DNA from: an uncultured Lutibacter sp.
GTDB taxonomy: Bacteria > Bacteroidota > Bacteroidia > Flavobacteriales > Flavobacteriaceae
Reading direction: 5' to 3'
Assembly: GCF_937891065.1 (NCBI RefSeq)
Contig: NZ_CALAEQ010000002.1
Span: 1 to 34,327, forward strand
DNA: 34,327 nucleotides
Below, piece by piece: positions 25,807 through 34,327 of the stretch. Position 1 is the first letter of the stretch; every line of letters starts with the position of its first letter. Under the pieces are notes generated by a model. It made no database searches. It was not told the DNA's origin and saw only the letters and a list, made by a program, of their open reading frames with translations. A program made the position numbers and the translations under genes.

Positions 25807-26739
25807 ATGCAACAAAGAAAATTCATTCATTATTTTATAATCTCCTTAAAAGGAATGGCAATGGGAGCCGCCGATATTGTGCCAGGTGTTTCTGGTGGTA
25901 CAATAGCTTTTATTTCAGGTATTTATGAGGAATTATTGACATCAATTAGTGCTGTTAATTTTTCAATATTAAAATTGTTAAAAACCAAGGGTATTAAAGC
26001 CTTTTGGAAAGCTGTTAATGGCAATTTTTTATTGGCATTAATTATAGGAATTTTTACAAGTATATTATCTTTAGCAAAATTGATTTCTTGGCTATTAGAG
26101 CATCAGCCAATTTTGGTTTGGTCATTCTTTTTTGGGTTGGTTTTGGCAAGTATTTTATACATTGGGAAACAAATTACAAAGTGGAATAGTATTACAATTA
26201 CAGGGTTATTACTTGGAGCTGGAATCGCATATTATATTACAACTTTGCAACCTTTAATTTCAGAAAATTCATCACCGTTATTTTTGTTTTTAGCAGGTGC
26301 GATAGCAATTTGCGCCATGATTTTACCTGGAATTTCTGGTGCTTTTATTTTGGTGTTATTAGGAGCTTATAAGCCAGTATTAGATGCAATTCATAATAGA
26401 GATTTTAAATTATTAATCATTTTAGCTTCTGGTGCCATCGTTGGATTATTATCTTTTTCAAAATTGTTAAAATGGTTATTTAATAATTATAAAAATTACA
26501 CTTTAGTTGTGTTAACAGGTTTTATTTTAGGTTCATTAAATAAAATTTGGCCTTGGAAACAAACATTAACTTGGCGAGTTAATTCTCATGGAATAGAAGT
26601 GCCTTTTAACCAACAAAGTATTTCTCCTTTTTCTTTTGAAGGAGATTCACAATTAGGAATGGCAATACTTCTTTCAATAGTTGGATTTGCAGTGATTCTA
26701 CTATTAGAAAAAATAGCTAATAGTTCAAGTAAAGAATAA
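25807..26739 (+). CDS. DUF368 membrane protein (polyprenyl-phosphate transporter family), copy 1
   Basis: A 310-residue polytopic inner-membrane protein of the DUF368 family (PF04018). The family signature appears twice, as in an inverted-repeat transporter: GMAMGAADIVPGVSGGT (about 16-32) and MILPGISGAFILVLLGAY (about 171-188). DUF368 proteins were shown in other bacteria to recycle undecaprenyl phosphate across the membrane (PopT), supporting cell-wall and surface-glycan synthesis. The function here is inferred from family. It is followed after 3 bases by a second family member. Confidence 0.9.
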   Translation: MQQRKFIHYFIISLKGMAMGAADIVPGVSGGTIAFISGIYEELLTSISAVNFSILKLLKTKGIKAFWKAVNGNFLLALIIGIFTSILSLAKLISWLLEHQPILVWSFFFGLVLASILYIGKQITKWNSITITGLLLGAGIAYYITTLQPLISENSSPLFLFLAGAIAICAMILPGISGAFILVLLGAYKPVLDAIHNRDFKLLIILASGAIVGLLSFSKLLKWLFNNYKNYTLVVLTGFILGSLNKIWPWKQTLTWRVNSHGIEVPFNQQSISPFSFEGDSQLGMAILLSIVGFAVILLLEKIANSSSKE

Positions 26740-26742
26740 TTT

Positions 26743-27765
26743 ATGGCAAGAGAACGTAGTTTGTTAGATAAGTTTTTCCTTTTTATTAAGGGGCTTTCTA
26801 TGGGAACTGCAAATAAAGTTCCTGGGGTTTCTGGTGGAACAGTTTCTTTTGTTTTAGGTTTTTATGAAGAAATGATTTATTCGTTTCGGAAGATTAATTA
26901 TAAAGCCTTTTTATTATTAATAAATGGCCGATTTAAAAGTTTTTATAAATACACAAATGCTACGTTTTTACTACTTGTTTTTGGAGGAAGCATGTTTAGT
27001 TACTTTAGTGTTTCTCTTGTATTAGATTATTTATTGCAGCAATACGAATTGTATGTTTGGAGTTCTTTTTTTGGATTGATTTTAGGCTCCATTTATTACA
27101 TTTCTAAAGATTTTAAAGATTGGCGTGCGAGTAATATAATATCAATAGCGATTGGAATTGGACTTGGAGTTGCCATAAGCTTTATGAACCCAGCAAAAGA
27201 GAACGATAATTTATGGTTTGTTTTTGCTTGTGGAATTATTGGCGTTTCAGGAATGACTTTACCTGGACTTTCAGGTTCATTTATTTTAATTTTATTAGGG
27301 AACTATGTGTTGTTACTAGTAGATTCTGTAACCATGTTATATAAAACTATTGCCGAAGTTTTTATGGGCGATTTTAGTTTTATGGATAGTGAAGAAAGAA
27401 TACGATATCTTAAAATTATAGCATCTTTTACAGGAGGCTCAGCATTTGGTTTGGTGTTCACATCTCATATTTTAGGATATGTATTAAAGCGCTGGCACCA
27501 AATTGTTACAGCTTTAATTATTGGTTTTATAACAGGCTCTTTAGGAATTGTTTGGCCTTGGAAGAAAGAAATATATAAAATAGATAACGGTAAAGAGTTA
27601 ATTGATATTCATGGAAATAAAGTAATTGAAAATTTTCAAAGATATTTTCCTGACTTTTCACTGCAGGAAACCTGGATGGCTATTTTATTTATTATAGTAG
27701 GTTTAGGAGTTGTTTTATTAATTGATAAATATGGTGCAGACCGCAAAGAATATATTGATGGATAG
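26743..27765 (+). CDS. DUF368 membrane protein (polyprenyl-phosphate transporter family), copy 2
   Basis: A 340-residue polytopic membrane protein with the same two signatures as its neighbour: GLSMGTANKVPGVSGGT (about 17-33) and MTLPGLSGSFILILLGNY. The copies are clearly diverged, so the duplication is old. This copy has longer loops (VDSVTMLYKTIAEVFMGDFSFMDSE after the second signature). The gene is only 3 bases behind copy 1, and its end overlaps the aroE start by 8 bases. Tandem copies could form a heteromer or handle different lipid carriers. Confidence 0.9.
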   Translation: MARERSLLDKFFLFIKGLSMGTANKVPGVSGGTVSFVLGFYEEMIYSFRKINYKAFLLLINGRFKSFYKYTNATFLLLVFGGSMFSYFSVSLVLDYLLQQYELYVWSSFFGLILGSIYYISKDFKDWRASNIISIAIGIGLGVAISFMNPAKENDNLWFVFACGIIGVSGMTLPGLSGSFILILLGNYVLLLVDSVTMLYKTIAEVFMGDFSFMDSEERIRYLKIIASFTGGSAFGLVFTSHILGYVLKRWHQIVTALIIGFITGSLGIVWPWKKEIYKIDNGKELIDIHGNKVIENFQRYFPDFSLQETWMAILFIIVGLGVVLLIDKYGADRKEYIDG

Positions 27766-28504
27766 TCGTTTTAAATTTGGTTTGATAGGAAAGAATATTT
27801 CCTATTCTTTTTCGAAAAAATATTTTACAGATAAATTTCAAAAGTTAGGTTTAAATACCTATAAATATAATAATTATGATATTCCTGAAATTGAAGAATT
27901 TCCTTTTATTATATATCAGCAAGAAGAAAAATTTCAAGGGTTTAGCGTTACAATCCCTTATAAACAATCTATTATAAAATATTTAGATGAAGTTGAAGAA
28001 GATGCGCAAAAAATAGGAGCTGTAAATACTATAAAAATTACAGATGACAATAGATTAATTGGCTATAATACTGATGTTTATGGTTTTGAGAAATCAATTG
28101 AGCCTTTATTGCAAAAACACCACAATAAAGCACTTATTTTAGGTACAGGTGGCGTTTCTAAGGCCATTGCTTATGTTTTAGAAAAATTAAAAATAAACTT
28201 TAAATTTGTTTCAAGAAATATTTCAGAAAACAGTTTGGGGTATCCAATTTTAGATCAAAATATTCTTAATGAATATACTGTGATTATAAATTGCACACCA
28301 GTTGGAACTTACCCCGATATTGATAATTCTCCTAACATTCCGTATGAATTTATCACAGATAAACACTTGTTATTTGATTTAATTTATAACCCTTCAGAAA
28401 CTAAATTTTTACAGGAAGGTAGAAAGAGAGGTGCCATTATAAAAAATGGACATGAAATGCTTGAATTGCAAGCAGAAAAGTCTTGGGAAATATGGAATTC
28501 CTAA
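27758..28504 (+). CDS. aroE: Shikimate dehydrogenase
   Basis: This reduces 3-dehydroshikimate to shikimate with NADPH in aromatic amino acid synthesis. The 248 residues show GLIGKNISYSFSKKYF at the shikimate site, SVTIPYKQ with catalytic Lys69, GYNTDVYGF with catalytic Asp106, the nucleotide-binding loop LGTGGVSKA, NCTPVGTYP, and the closing NGHEMLELQAE. I start it at the ATG at 27758, inside the end of the DUF368 gene, because MDSRFKFGLIG is the normal beginning; the in-frame ATGs at 27722 and 27731 would add 12 or 9 residues of a foreign frame. A little shorter than E. coli AroE (272). Confidence 0.93.
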   Translation: MDSRFKFGLIGKNISYSFSKKYFTDKFQKLGLNTYKYNNYDIPEIEEFPFIIYQQEEKFQGFSVTIPYKQSIIKYLDEVEEDAQKIGAVNTIKITDDNRLIGYNTDVYGFEKSIEPLLQKHHNKALILGTGGVSKAIAYVLEKLKINFKFVSRNISENSLGYPILDQNILNEYTVIINCTPVGTYPDIDNSPNIPYEFITDKHLLFDLIYNPSETKFLQEGRKRGAIIKNGHEMLELQAEKSWEIWNS

Positions 28505-28555
28505 AAAAGAAATCCCTAAATTTACGCAACTTTAAATAAAATTATACATCTTATA

Positions 28556-28589
28556 TTGAAATAGGATTTTTATAAAATAACTATTTTTA
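28556..28589 (+). promoter_or_regulatory. Weak candidate promoter before the DUF349 gene
   Basis: TTG at 28556-28558 and TATTTTTA at 28582-28589 are 23 bases apart, near the Bacteroidota pattern TTG-N(17-23)-TAnnTTTG with one mismatch in the -7 element. In such AT-rich DNA this could be chance. Confidence 0.25.
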
Positions 28590-28632
28590 GAATTATTAAT
28601 GAAATAATTAACCGAACCTTAAACATTTTTAT

Positions 28633-30663
28633 ATGTTAGACGAAAGTAAAATAATGCCAAGTGAAGAAGAAAACAATGAGACTCCACAAAATTCTGAAAT
28701 TCAAGAAGAAAACTCAACAACTAACAACATAACTGCAGATGAAGTTTCTTCAAAAAGCGAAGTTGTAGAAGAAGTTGAAAAAGTAGAGTTACCAACAGTA
28801 GATGATGCTGTTTTAAAATCTGAAAGTTCAGATGAAAAAGACGAAACTGAAATTTTACCTAAAGTTGAAACTCCTTCAGTGAATAAAGCAATTGACGAAA
28901 TTGAAACTAAAATTGCTGAGAGTTCAGAAAAAATAGTACCTGCTGCTATTGAAATGCTTGATTACGAAAGTCTAAGTTTAGAGGATTTGGTTATAGAATT
29001 AGGCAAACTTGTTAAAGAACATCCTGTACAAAATATTCATAATAATGTTAATAATATTAAAAACGCATTTAATATTAAATTTGGTGAAATTTTAAAAAAT
29101 GAAAAAGCCAAGTTTTTAGAAAGTGGAGGTAATGTTATTGATTTTCAATACAATAATCCTGTTAAATCTAATTATAATAGTATTTTATACGATTATAAAA
29201 TAAAGAAAACTGAGTTTTATGCAAAACAAGACAGTCAACTAGATGAGAATCTTAAAAATAAACTTAATGTAATTGAAGAGCTAAAGCATTTAATAGATAA
29301 TGCAGATGGAGCTACAATGTATAAAGTTTTTAAAGATATACAGGGTAAATGGAGAGAAATAGGCCCAATTCCAAAAGCAAAATACAATGATACTTGGAGA
29401 ACATATGAACACCATGTTGAGCGATTTTATGATTTATTACATTTAAGTAATGATTTAAGGGATTTAGATTTTAAACACAATTATGAAGAAAAATTAGCAC
29501 TTGTTGTTAAAGCTGAAGAATTGGCTGAATTAGAAGATATTAATTTTGCTTTTAATGAATTACAAATTTTACATAAACTTTGGAAGGAAGAAGTAGGTCC
29601 TGTTGGTCGTGAACATAGAGAAGAAGTTTGGAATCGTTTTAGTGCTGCTACAAAAAAAGTACACGATAAACGTCATGAGTTTTTTAAAGATTTAAGATCT
29701 AAGTTTGATGATAATGTTGATGAAAAATTAGCCGTTATTTCGAAAATTGAAGAAATTGATACTTCAAAAAATAAAAGTAGAGCTGATTGGCAAAAGAGCA
29801 TTAAAGAGCTTGAAGATTTACGTTCAACATTTTTTAGTATAGGTCAGGTTCCAAGAGCTAAAAGCAATGAAATTTGGTCTAAATTTAAAGAGGTAACAAA
29901 AAAGTTTAATGTTGATAAAAATAACTTTTTTAAAGAAGTAAAGAATGAACATTTAGAAAATTTAAATCAAAAAAAGTTATTGATTGAGCGTGCAAAAGAA
30001 TTAAAAGATAGTGAAGATTGGGAGGTTGCAACTGATATCATGAAAAAGATACAAGCTGATTGGAAAAAAATAGGACACGTTCCTCGTAAATATTCTGATA
30101 AGTTATGGAAAGAATTTAAAGACGCTTGTAATCATTATTTTGATAGACTTCATTCTGAACAAGATGCTGATAATAAAGTAGAAATGGAAGTTTTTATTAA
30201 GAAAAAAGATCTTTTAGCAGAAATTAAAAGCACGGTTGAAAGCGATACAGAAATAACATTAGATAATCTTAAAGAATATGTAAGTGATTGGCGTGATTTA
30301 GGTAGAGTGCCTTTTGAAATGAAACATATTGAAGCTAAATTTAATAAAGTAATTGATAAAATTGTTGAAACAAGTACTATAGAAGCTAAGGATGTTGAAA
30401 TGATTAAGTTTGAAAACTTAGTGAATAGTTACTTAGAGCAAAAAAATTATCATAAACTAAATGGAGAGCAACTTTTCGTTAGAAAAAAGGTTGATGAAAC
30501 TGTTAGAGAAATTCAACAATTAGAAAACAATATAGGATTTATTTCAAATGCTACTGCTGATAATCCTTTGCTTAAAAACGTTATGGATAATATTGCAGTT
30601 TATAAGCAGAAATTAGAAGTCTGGAAAATTAAATTAGAATATTTAAAGAAATTAGATTATTAA
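28633..30663 (+). CDS. DUF349 repeat protein
   Basis: A 676-residue cytoplasmic, mostly helical and highly charged protein. After an acidic, low-complexity N-terminus of about 105 residues come five DUF349 units recognised by their W/G/P pattern: KWREIGPIPKAKYNDTW, LWKEEVGPVGREHREEVW, FFSIGQVPRAKSNEIW, DWKKIGHVPRKYSDKLW, and DWRDLGRVPFEMKHIE. The molecular function of DUF349 proteins is not established. A 128-base AT-rich gap separates it from aroE, so it probably has its own promoter, and a strong terminator follows. Confidence 0.88.
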   Translation: MLDESKIMPSEEENNETPQNSEIQEENSTTNNITADEVSSKSEVVEEVEKVELPTVDDAVLKSESSDEKDETEILPKVETPSVNKAIDEIETKIAESSEKIVPAAIEMLDYESLSLEDLVIELGKLVKEHPVQNIHNNVNNIKNAFNIKFGEILKNEKAKFLESGGNVIDFQYNNPVKSNYNSILYDYKIKKTEFYAKQDSQLDENLKNKLNVIEELKHLIDNADGATMYKVFKDIQGKWREIGPIPKAKYNDTWRTYEHHVERFYDLLHLSNDLRDLDFKHNYEEKLALVVKAEELAELEDINFAFNELQILHKLWKEEVGPVGREHREEVWNRFSAATKKVHDKRHEFFKDLRSKFDDNVDEKLAVISKIEEIDTSKNKSRADWQKSIKELEDLRSTFFSIGQVPRAKSNEIWSKFKEVTKKFNVDKNNFFKEVKNEHLENLNQKKLLIERAKELKDSEDWEVATDIMKKIQADWKKIGHVPRKYSDKLWKEFKDACNHYFDRLHSEQDADNKVEMEVFIKKKDLLAEIKSTVESDTEITLDNLKEYVSDWRDLGRVPFEMKHIEAKFNKVIDKIVETSTIEAKDVEMIKFENLVNSYLEQKNYHKLNGEQLFVRKKVDETVREIQQLENNIGFISNATADNPLLKNVMDNIAVYKQKLEVWKIKLEYLKKLDY

Positions 30664-30701
30664 ATAAAAAAGAGGCTTCATATGAAGCCTCTTTTTTATT
30701 T
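30662..30701. terminator. Perfect 40-bp palindromic bidirectional terminator
   Basis: Bases 30662-30681 are the exact reverse complement of 30682-30701. The GC-rich core GAGGCTTCAT/ATGAAGCCTC is flanked by A-runs on the left and T-runs on the right, so it reads as stem plus U-tract in both directions. It begins within the stop codon of the DUF349 gene and lies between two convergent genes, terminating both. Confidence 0.93.
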
Positions 30702-30794
30702 ACATACTTTAACTTTAATGAGATATCAACTTAATCGAGCTCAAATAATTATTATTTAAGTTGTGAGATAATGAGCAAATTAGCTTTTTCATGA

Positions 30795-33700
30795 TTATTG
30801 CTTTATTATTTTAAGTGATACAGGTTTCTCTAATTTTATTTTAGCAATGTACAATCCTGTTGGATGGTTTTCAATATTTAATTGAACCTTACCATAAACA
30901 ATAGGGTATGTTTTTACTGAAATTAACTGAGATTGAATCGTATACAATTCAATAACTACTTCTTTTTGAGACATTGGCAAAGCAATATCAAATAAACCAT
31001 TGGTTGGATTTGGATATGCGATTATTTCATCCATTAACATAATTGCTTTTGAATAAACACCCTCACAAGATACAGCTGTTTTAACTTCAACAACATCTCC
31101 TTGTTTTATATCAACATTAAATAAAGGTGAATTTGTTGTAAAACTCTCTTCTCCATTCACATAAATAGTAAATGGCGCTGTTCCTTGTTCTATTTCTATA
31201 GAAGCTTTCCCAGAAGCAATACTTGATTTTCCTGATATAGTTGTGCCTTCTATAACTTCTACAGTGTAGCACTGCTCATAAGTTTCTCCTGAAACTGAAA
31301 TACATACTATATAAATTCCTGGATCTAAATTATCTGCATTAAAATTAGTTGTGTTTGTAAATGTATCATTTGGAGTTCCATTAATAGTAGTCGTATAAGT
31401 ATAATTTTTATTTGCAGAAATTGAAATTTGTCCATTATTTTTATTTGGACAGGTTTCACTAGTTACAATTACTTCAAAATTATTGGAAGGTAACATGAAG
31501 CAACCTGATGCATTTACTATTGCTCCTGCAGTTGTTCCAGAGCAAAGGTCAACTGAATTATCAACACCATCATTATCATCATCTCCGTTTGGTGTTGTAT
31601 CACAAACATCTCCTTCACCATCATTATCCGTATCTAATTGATCTGGATTTGGTGTGTTTGGACAGTTGTCATTTGAGTCTAAAATACCGTCATTATCAGT
31701 ATCTAAAGTCGATAAATTTGTAGTTGAATATAATCTATATTCACCAGGATTTAAAGTTATTGACTCTGATGTATTGGTCACATTTTTTTCGTCACCTGTA
31801 AAATATTCATACCAAGTACCTGTTTGTGTAAATGGAGTAATAATAGATTTATTGGTAACGTCAAAATTTCCGATTACAACAACATCCATTGACGCGTGTC
31901 TTAAGACAATTGATTTTGTTAAACTTCCAACATTTAATGTATAATCTGTAGTATTAAATACGGGTTGTTCTTTTTTTAGACGAATTAATTTAGACCATAC
32001 ATCATAGATGTTTTTTCTATTTACATCATCAAAATATTCCCAACGAATAGGTTTTCTATCAACTCTACCTGGATCATCAATACTAACATCGTAACCAAGT
32101 TCTCCAAATTGCCATATCATTTTCGGACCTGGAATTGTGAAGAAAAATGCCCCAGCCAATTCCTGTCTAGATAACGCAATATTTAGGTTTCTAACGTTGT
32201 GATTAGGATTTGTACTATTTCCAAACGTTAAGTTTTTATACATTAAACGTTCTTCATCATGACTTTCCATATAACCAATAACATTTGGATTATTCCAACC
32301 TCTTTGCTTGTATGAAATCCATGATAAGTCTGTATCAGAGCTCCAACCCATCGTATTTTGACTATAGTTATGATTCATATTTCCCCAAAGCATAATACCA
32401 TAATTTGCCAATTCTTTTTCTTCAGAATTATCAGACAAATGTTCAAAAATCACATAAGGTTTATTAGAAGGATTGTTGTTCCAAACATGGTCAGCATAAT
32501 TTTTTAAAATTGCAATTCTTGATGCATCGTATGCACTTGCCCAGTTATCTGCACCTGTGTAAATTGTATTTGAAAACCCTTTAGTAAAATCGAATCTAAA
32601 ACCATCAATTTTATATTCATCCATCCAATAAGATAAAACATCATTAAAAAACTCAGTAGTATGTGATGATTCATGGTTAAAATCATAACCCCAATGTGCG
32701 CTTGTATTATCAACTAAATTGTGGTTTACATTGTACCAAGGATTATCAGCAGCAGGTTTATTATCTTCACTATTCCAGTACATTTGAAGCAATGGAGATT
32801 GGCCAAATGAATGGTTAAACACTACATCAGCTAAAACAGCAATACCACGTTCATGGCAAGCATCAACAAAATTTTTGAAATCGTTTTTTGTGCCATAAGC
32901 TTTATCCAAAGCCATATATAGGGCTGGGTTATAACCCCAACTGTCAGCTCCCTCAAATTCATTTATTGGCATTAATTCAATTGCGTTTACCCCTAAAGTT
33001 TCTAAATAATCTAAATAAGTTAATGCTTCATTATATGAGTCAGATTCAGTAAAATCTCTTATATGTAATTCGTAAATTATTAAATTGTCTTGGGCAGGTT
33101 TTATAAAATTAGTTACATTCCAAGTATAGTTAGATTCATTAATTAAAAAAGTTGAAACAAAGCCTGTTGTTAAACCAGTAGGGTAGGATTTTAAATTTGG
33201 ATAATTTCCAACTTTAATATATTGATCATTCCAAGGGTCTAATATTTTTTCTGAATAAGGATCAACAACTTTAATGTTATAATCAATTAAATATTGATAA
33301 GCATATTCCGTATTAATATCTAAATTAGGTATGGTAAGCCAGAAATCATCACCATCTTTAAATAGTTGGTATGATGCATTTAAAGTCCAGTTATTAAAAT
33401 CACCTAATAGAAGCACATCAATTTTTAGCGGTGCTTTTAATAAGAAGGTAACTGAATTATCAGAATTTTTATTGACACCATATTTTAATCCTGTAGGTTG
33501 TGTAGCTGTTTGTGTAGCAGATTTCACATAAACAGAAATTGTTGTTTCTTTTGTTTCGCTACCTGTTGTTGCAATAGCTTTTAAAGTTTGAACTCCTGAA
33601 GTTGTTAAGGAATAAGAAGTTAAAATTGAAGTTGAATTAGTTGCAGTTTTAATAGAAACATTATTTACAAAGAGTTCTAAATTTGAAGCAATTGATGATT

Positions 33701-34199
33701 CTGCAGTAATTGTAATATTGTCATTTAAAGTATAGGCACTTTCATTTATAGGAGTGGTAAAAGTAATGTTTAAACCCGCAGGATAAATTGGCACAAAAAT
33801 ATCAGGTCTAGATTGTTTTGAACCATCAGAAGATCTAAAAACTAAAGCGATGTTTGTTATTGTTTCTGAAGTTGGGATACCATAAAAAGTAAAAACATCA
33901 GGTGAAATTATTAAAGTATATAAATTTGAATTAGAATTATCACGAGTAAGTTTCGCTTTATTAATATTTTGAGACCATCCGGCTATAACATATTTCCAGT
34001 CTGAGTTACTTGAAGAGTTTGAAGTAATAACCCCAGTATGTGCATAAATATCTCCTGTAAAATTGGCTAACTCGGTTCCAGTAGCATTAAATGTTATTGT
34101 AATTTCATCATTAGCTGTTGGTAAAGTAGGGGATGTGGTTACTTGTGAAAACACAAGTATTGGTGCTAAAAAAAGTAATATAAGTAATAATTTTTTCAT
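30795..34199 (-). CDS. Secreted multidomain GH13 alpha-amylase with TSP3 repeats and T9SS sorting domain
   Basis: A 1134-residue extracellular alpha-glucan-degrading enzyme. Order: signal peptide (cleaved near Ser18); an N-terminal beta domain (about 20-148) resembling SusE/SusF-like starch-binding modules; an Ig-like domain (about 150-230); a CBM48-like module (FLLKAPLKIDVLLLGDFNNW); the GH13 barrel from about 370; thrombospondin type 3 calcium repeats (DTDNDGILDSNDNCPNTPNP onward); further beta domains; and a T9SS type A sorting domain (IIAYPNPTNGLFDIALP to the end). Catalytic residues are nucleophile Asp537 in GFRFDF, acid/base Glu586 in IFEHLSD, and Asp648 in ESHDEER, with DVVFNHS as conserved region I. 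It is probably part of a separate starch/glycogen locus continuing past the window. Confidence 0.93.
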   Translation of the reverse strand: MKKLLLILLFLAPILVFSQVTTSPTLPTANDEITITFNATGTELANFTGDIYAHTGVITSNSSSNSDWKYVIAGWSQNINKAKLTRDNSNSNLYTLIISPDVFTFYGIPTSETITNIALVFRSSDGSKQSRPDIFVPIYPAGLNITFTTPINESAYTLNDNITITAESSIASNLELFVNNVSIKTATNSTSILTSYSLTTSGVQTLKAIATTGSETKETTISVYVKSATQTATQPTGLKYGVNKNSDNSVTFLLKAPLKIDVLLLGDFNNWTLNASYQLFKDGDDFWLTIPNLDINTEYAYQYLIDYNIKVVDPYSEKILDPWNDQYIKVGNYPNLKSYPTGLTTGFVSTFLINESNYTWNVTNFIKPAQDNLIIYELHIRDFTESDSYNEALTYLDYLETLGVNAIELMPINEFEGADSWGYNPALYMALDKAYGTKNDFKNFVDACHERGIAVLADVVFNHSFGQSPLLQMYWNSEDNKPAADNPWYNVNHNLVDNTSAHWGYDFNHESSHTTEFFNDVLSYWMDEYKIDGFRFDFTKGFSNTIYTGADNWASAYDASRIAILKNYADHVWNNNPSNKPYVIFEHLSDNSEEKELANYGIMLWGNMNHNYSQNTMGWSSDTDLSWISYKQRGWNNPNVIGYMESHDEERLMYKNLTFGNSTNPNHNVRNLNIALSRQELAGAFFFTIPGPKMIWQFGELGYDVSIDDPGRVDRKPIRWEYFDDVNRKNIYDVWSKLIRLKKEQPVFNTTDYTLNVGSLTKSIVLRHASMDVVVIGNFDVTNKSIITPFTQTGTWYEYFTGDEKNVTNTSESITLNPGEYRLYSTTNLSTLDTDNDGILDSNDNCPNTPNPDQLDTDNDGEGDVCDTTPNGDDDNDGVDNSVDLCSGTTAGAIVNASGCFMLPSNNFEVIVTSETCPNKNNGQISISANKNYTYTTTINGTPNDTFTNTTNFNADNLDPGIYIVCISVSGETYEQCYTVEVIEGTTISGKSSIASGKASIEIEQGTAPFTIYVNGEESFTTNSPLFNVDIKQGDVVEVKTAVSCEGVYSKAIMLMDEIIAYPNPTNGLFDIALPMSQKEVVIELYTIQSQLISVKTYPIVYGKVQLNIENHPTGLYIAKIKLEKPVSLKIIKQ

Positions 34200-34277
34200 C
34201 TATAGGTTTATTATGGTACTAAATGCAATGAACCGGAATTAATTAATAAACGAGTTCTTAGCAGAAAGTTAAATTAT

Positions 34278-34313
34278 AAATAGGCCGCTTATTAAACCAT
34301 AAGCAGCCTATTT
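34278..34313. terminator. Hairpin terminator upstream of the amylase gene
   Basis: Arms 34278-34292 and 34299-34313 pair at 14 of 15 positions around a 6-base loop (TAAACC), with AT-rich flanks on both sides. It lies 79 bases upstream of the amylase start, so it most likely ends a gene beyond the window edge, for example an upstream minus-strand gene; either orientation is possible. Confidence 0.7.
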
Positions 34314-34327
34314 ATTTTACTAATAAA

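Noticed and set aside
30727-30763. Second terminator for the amylase gene
   Set aside because: CAACTTAA and TTAAGTTG form an 8-bp stem with a 21-base loop but no U-run; the 40-bp palindrome nearby explains termination better.

Overview
The window looks like a chromosomal piece of a low-GC Bacteroidota, most likely a (marine) member of the Flavobacteriaceae. Supporting signs are the very AT-rich DNA, gene starts without Shine-Dalgarno motifs, many lipoproteins, two proteins with type IX secretion (T9SS) C-terminal sorting domains, TAnnTTTG-type promoter elements, and housekeeping blocks (pyrR-pyrB-rnz and TPR-DUF368-DUF368-aroE-DUF349) of a flavobacterial kind. I see no tRNA, rRNA, CRISPR array or transposase gene, and no gene-free stretch above 300 bases.

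Region 1 (1-21010, all plus strand) is most of a polysaccharide utilization locus whose enzymes point to a beta-1,3-glucan such as laminarin. In order: the 3' end of a glycosidase with an Ig-like tail; a signal-less GH149-type beta-1,3-glucan phosphorylase; a GH3 lipoprotein; a GH17 lipoprotein; a GH16 laminarinase lipoprotein; a GPH-family sugar:cation symporter; a second, larger GH3; a clan GH-A lipoprotein of uncertain family; a mutarotase-like protein; two GH17-like proteins without signal peptides; an SGNH hydrolase; a GH2 enzyme; and a CotH-domain lipoprotein. A working model is endo-cleavage by GH16/GH17 at the cell envelope, trimming by GH3 in the periplasm, uptake by the symporter, and phosphorolysis in the cytoplasm by GH149, perhaps with the two cytoplasmic GH17s. 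No SusC/SusD pair and no regulator is present; if they exist they lie upstream of the window.

The most notable structure is around the GH16 gene. Its first 38 codons are a diverged copy of the start of the symporter gene found just downstream, so the first membrane helix of a transporter now serves as the lipoprotein signal peptide of a laminarinase. The non-coding gap between GH16 and the symporter ends with a 17-codon ghost of a GH17 C-terminus, matching the end of the intact GH17 gene that precedes GH16. GH16 is therefore flanked by direct repeats of a GH17-tail/symporter-head junction, which records an old duplication-deletion or insertion event.

Region 2 (21132-24235, minus strand) is a tight operon pyrR-pyrB-STAS-like-T9SS tail protein-rnz (pyrimidine synthesis plus tRNA 3' processing), with a perfect small palindrome at its probable promoter. 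Region 3 (24373-30663, plus strand) holds a TPR protein, two tandem DUF368 membrane proteins (the polyprenyl-phosphate transporter family), aroE and a five-repeat DUF349 protein, closed by a perfect 40-bp palindromic terminator. Region 4 (30795-34199, minus strand) is a large secreted multidomain GH13 alpha-amylase with thrombospondin type 3 repeats and a T9SS signal, probably the edge of a separate alpha-glucan locus.
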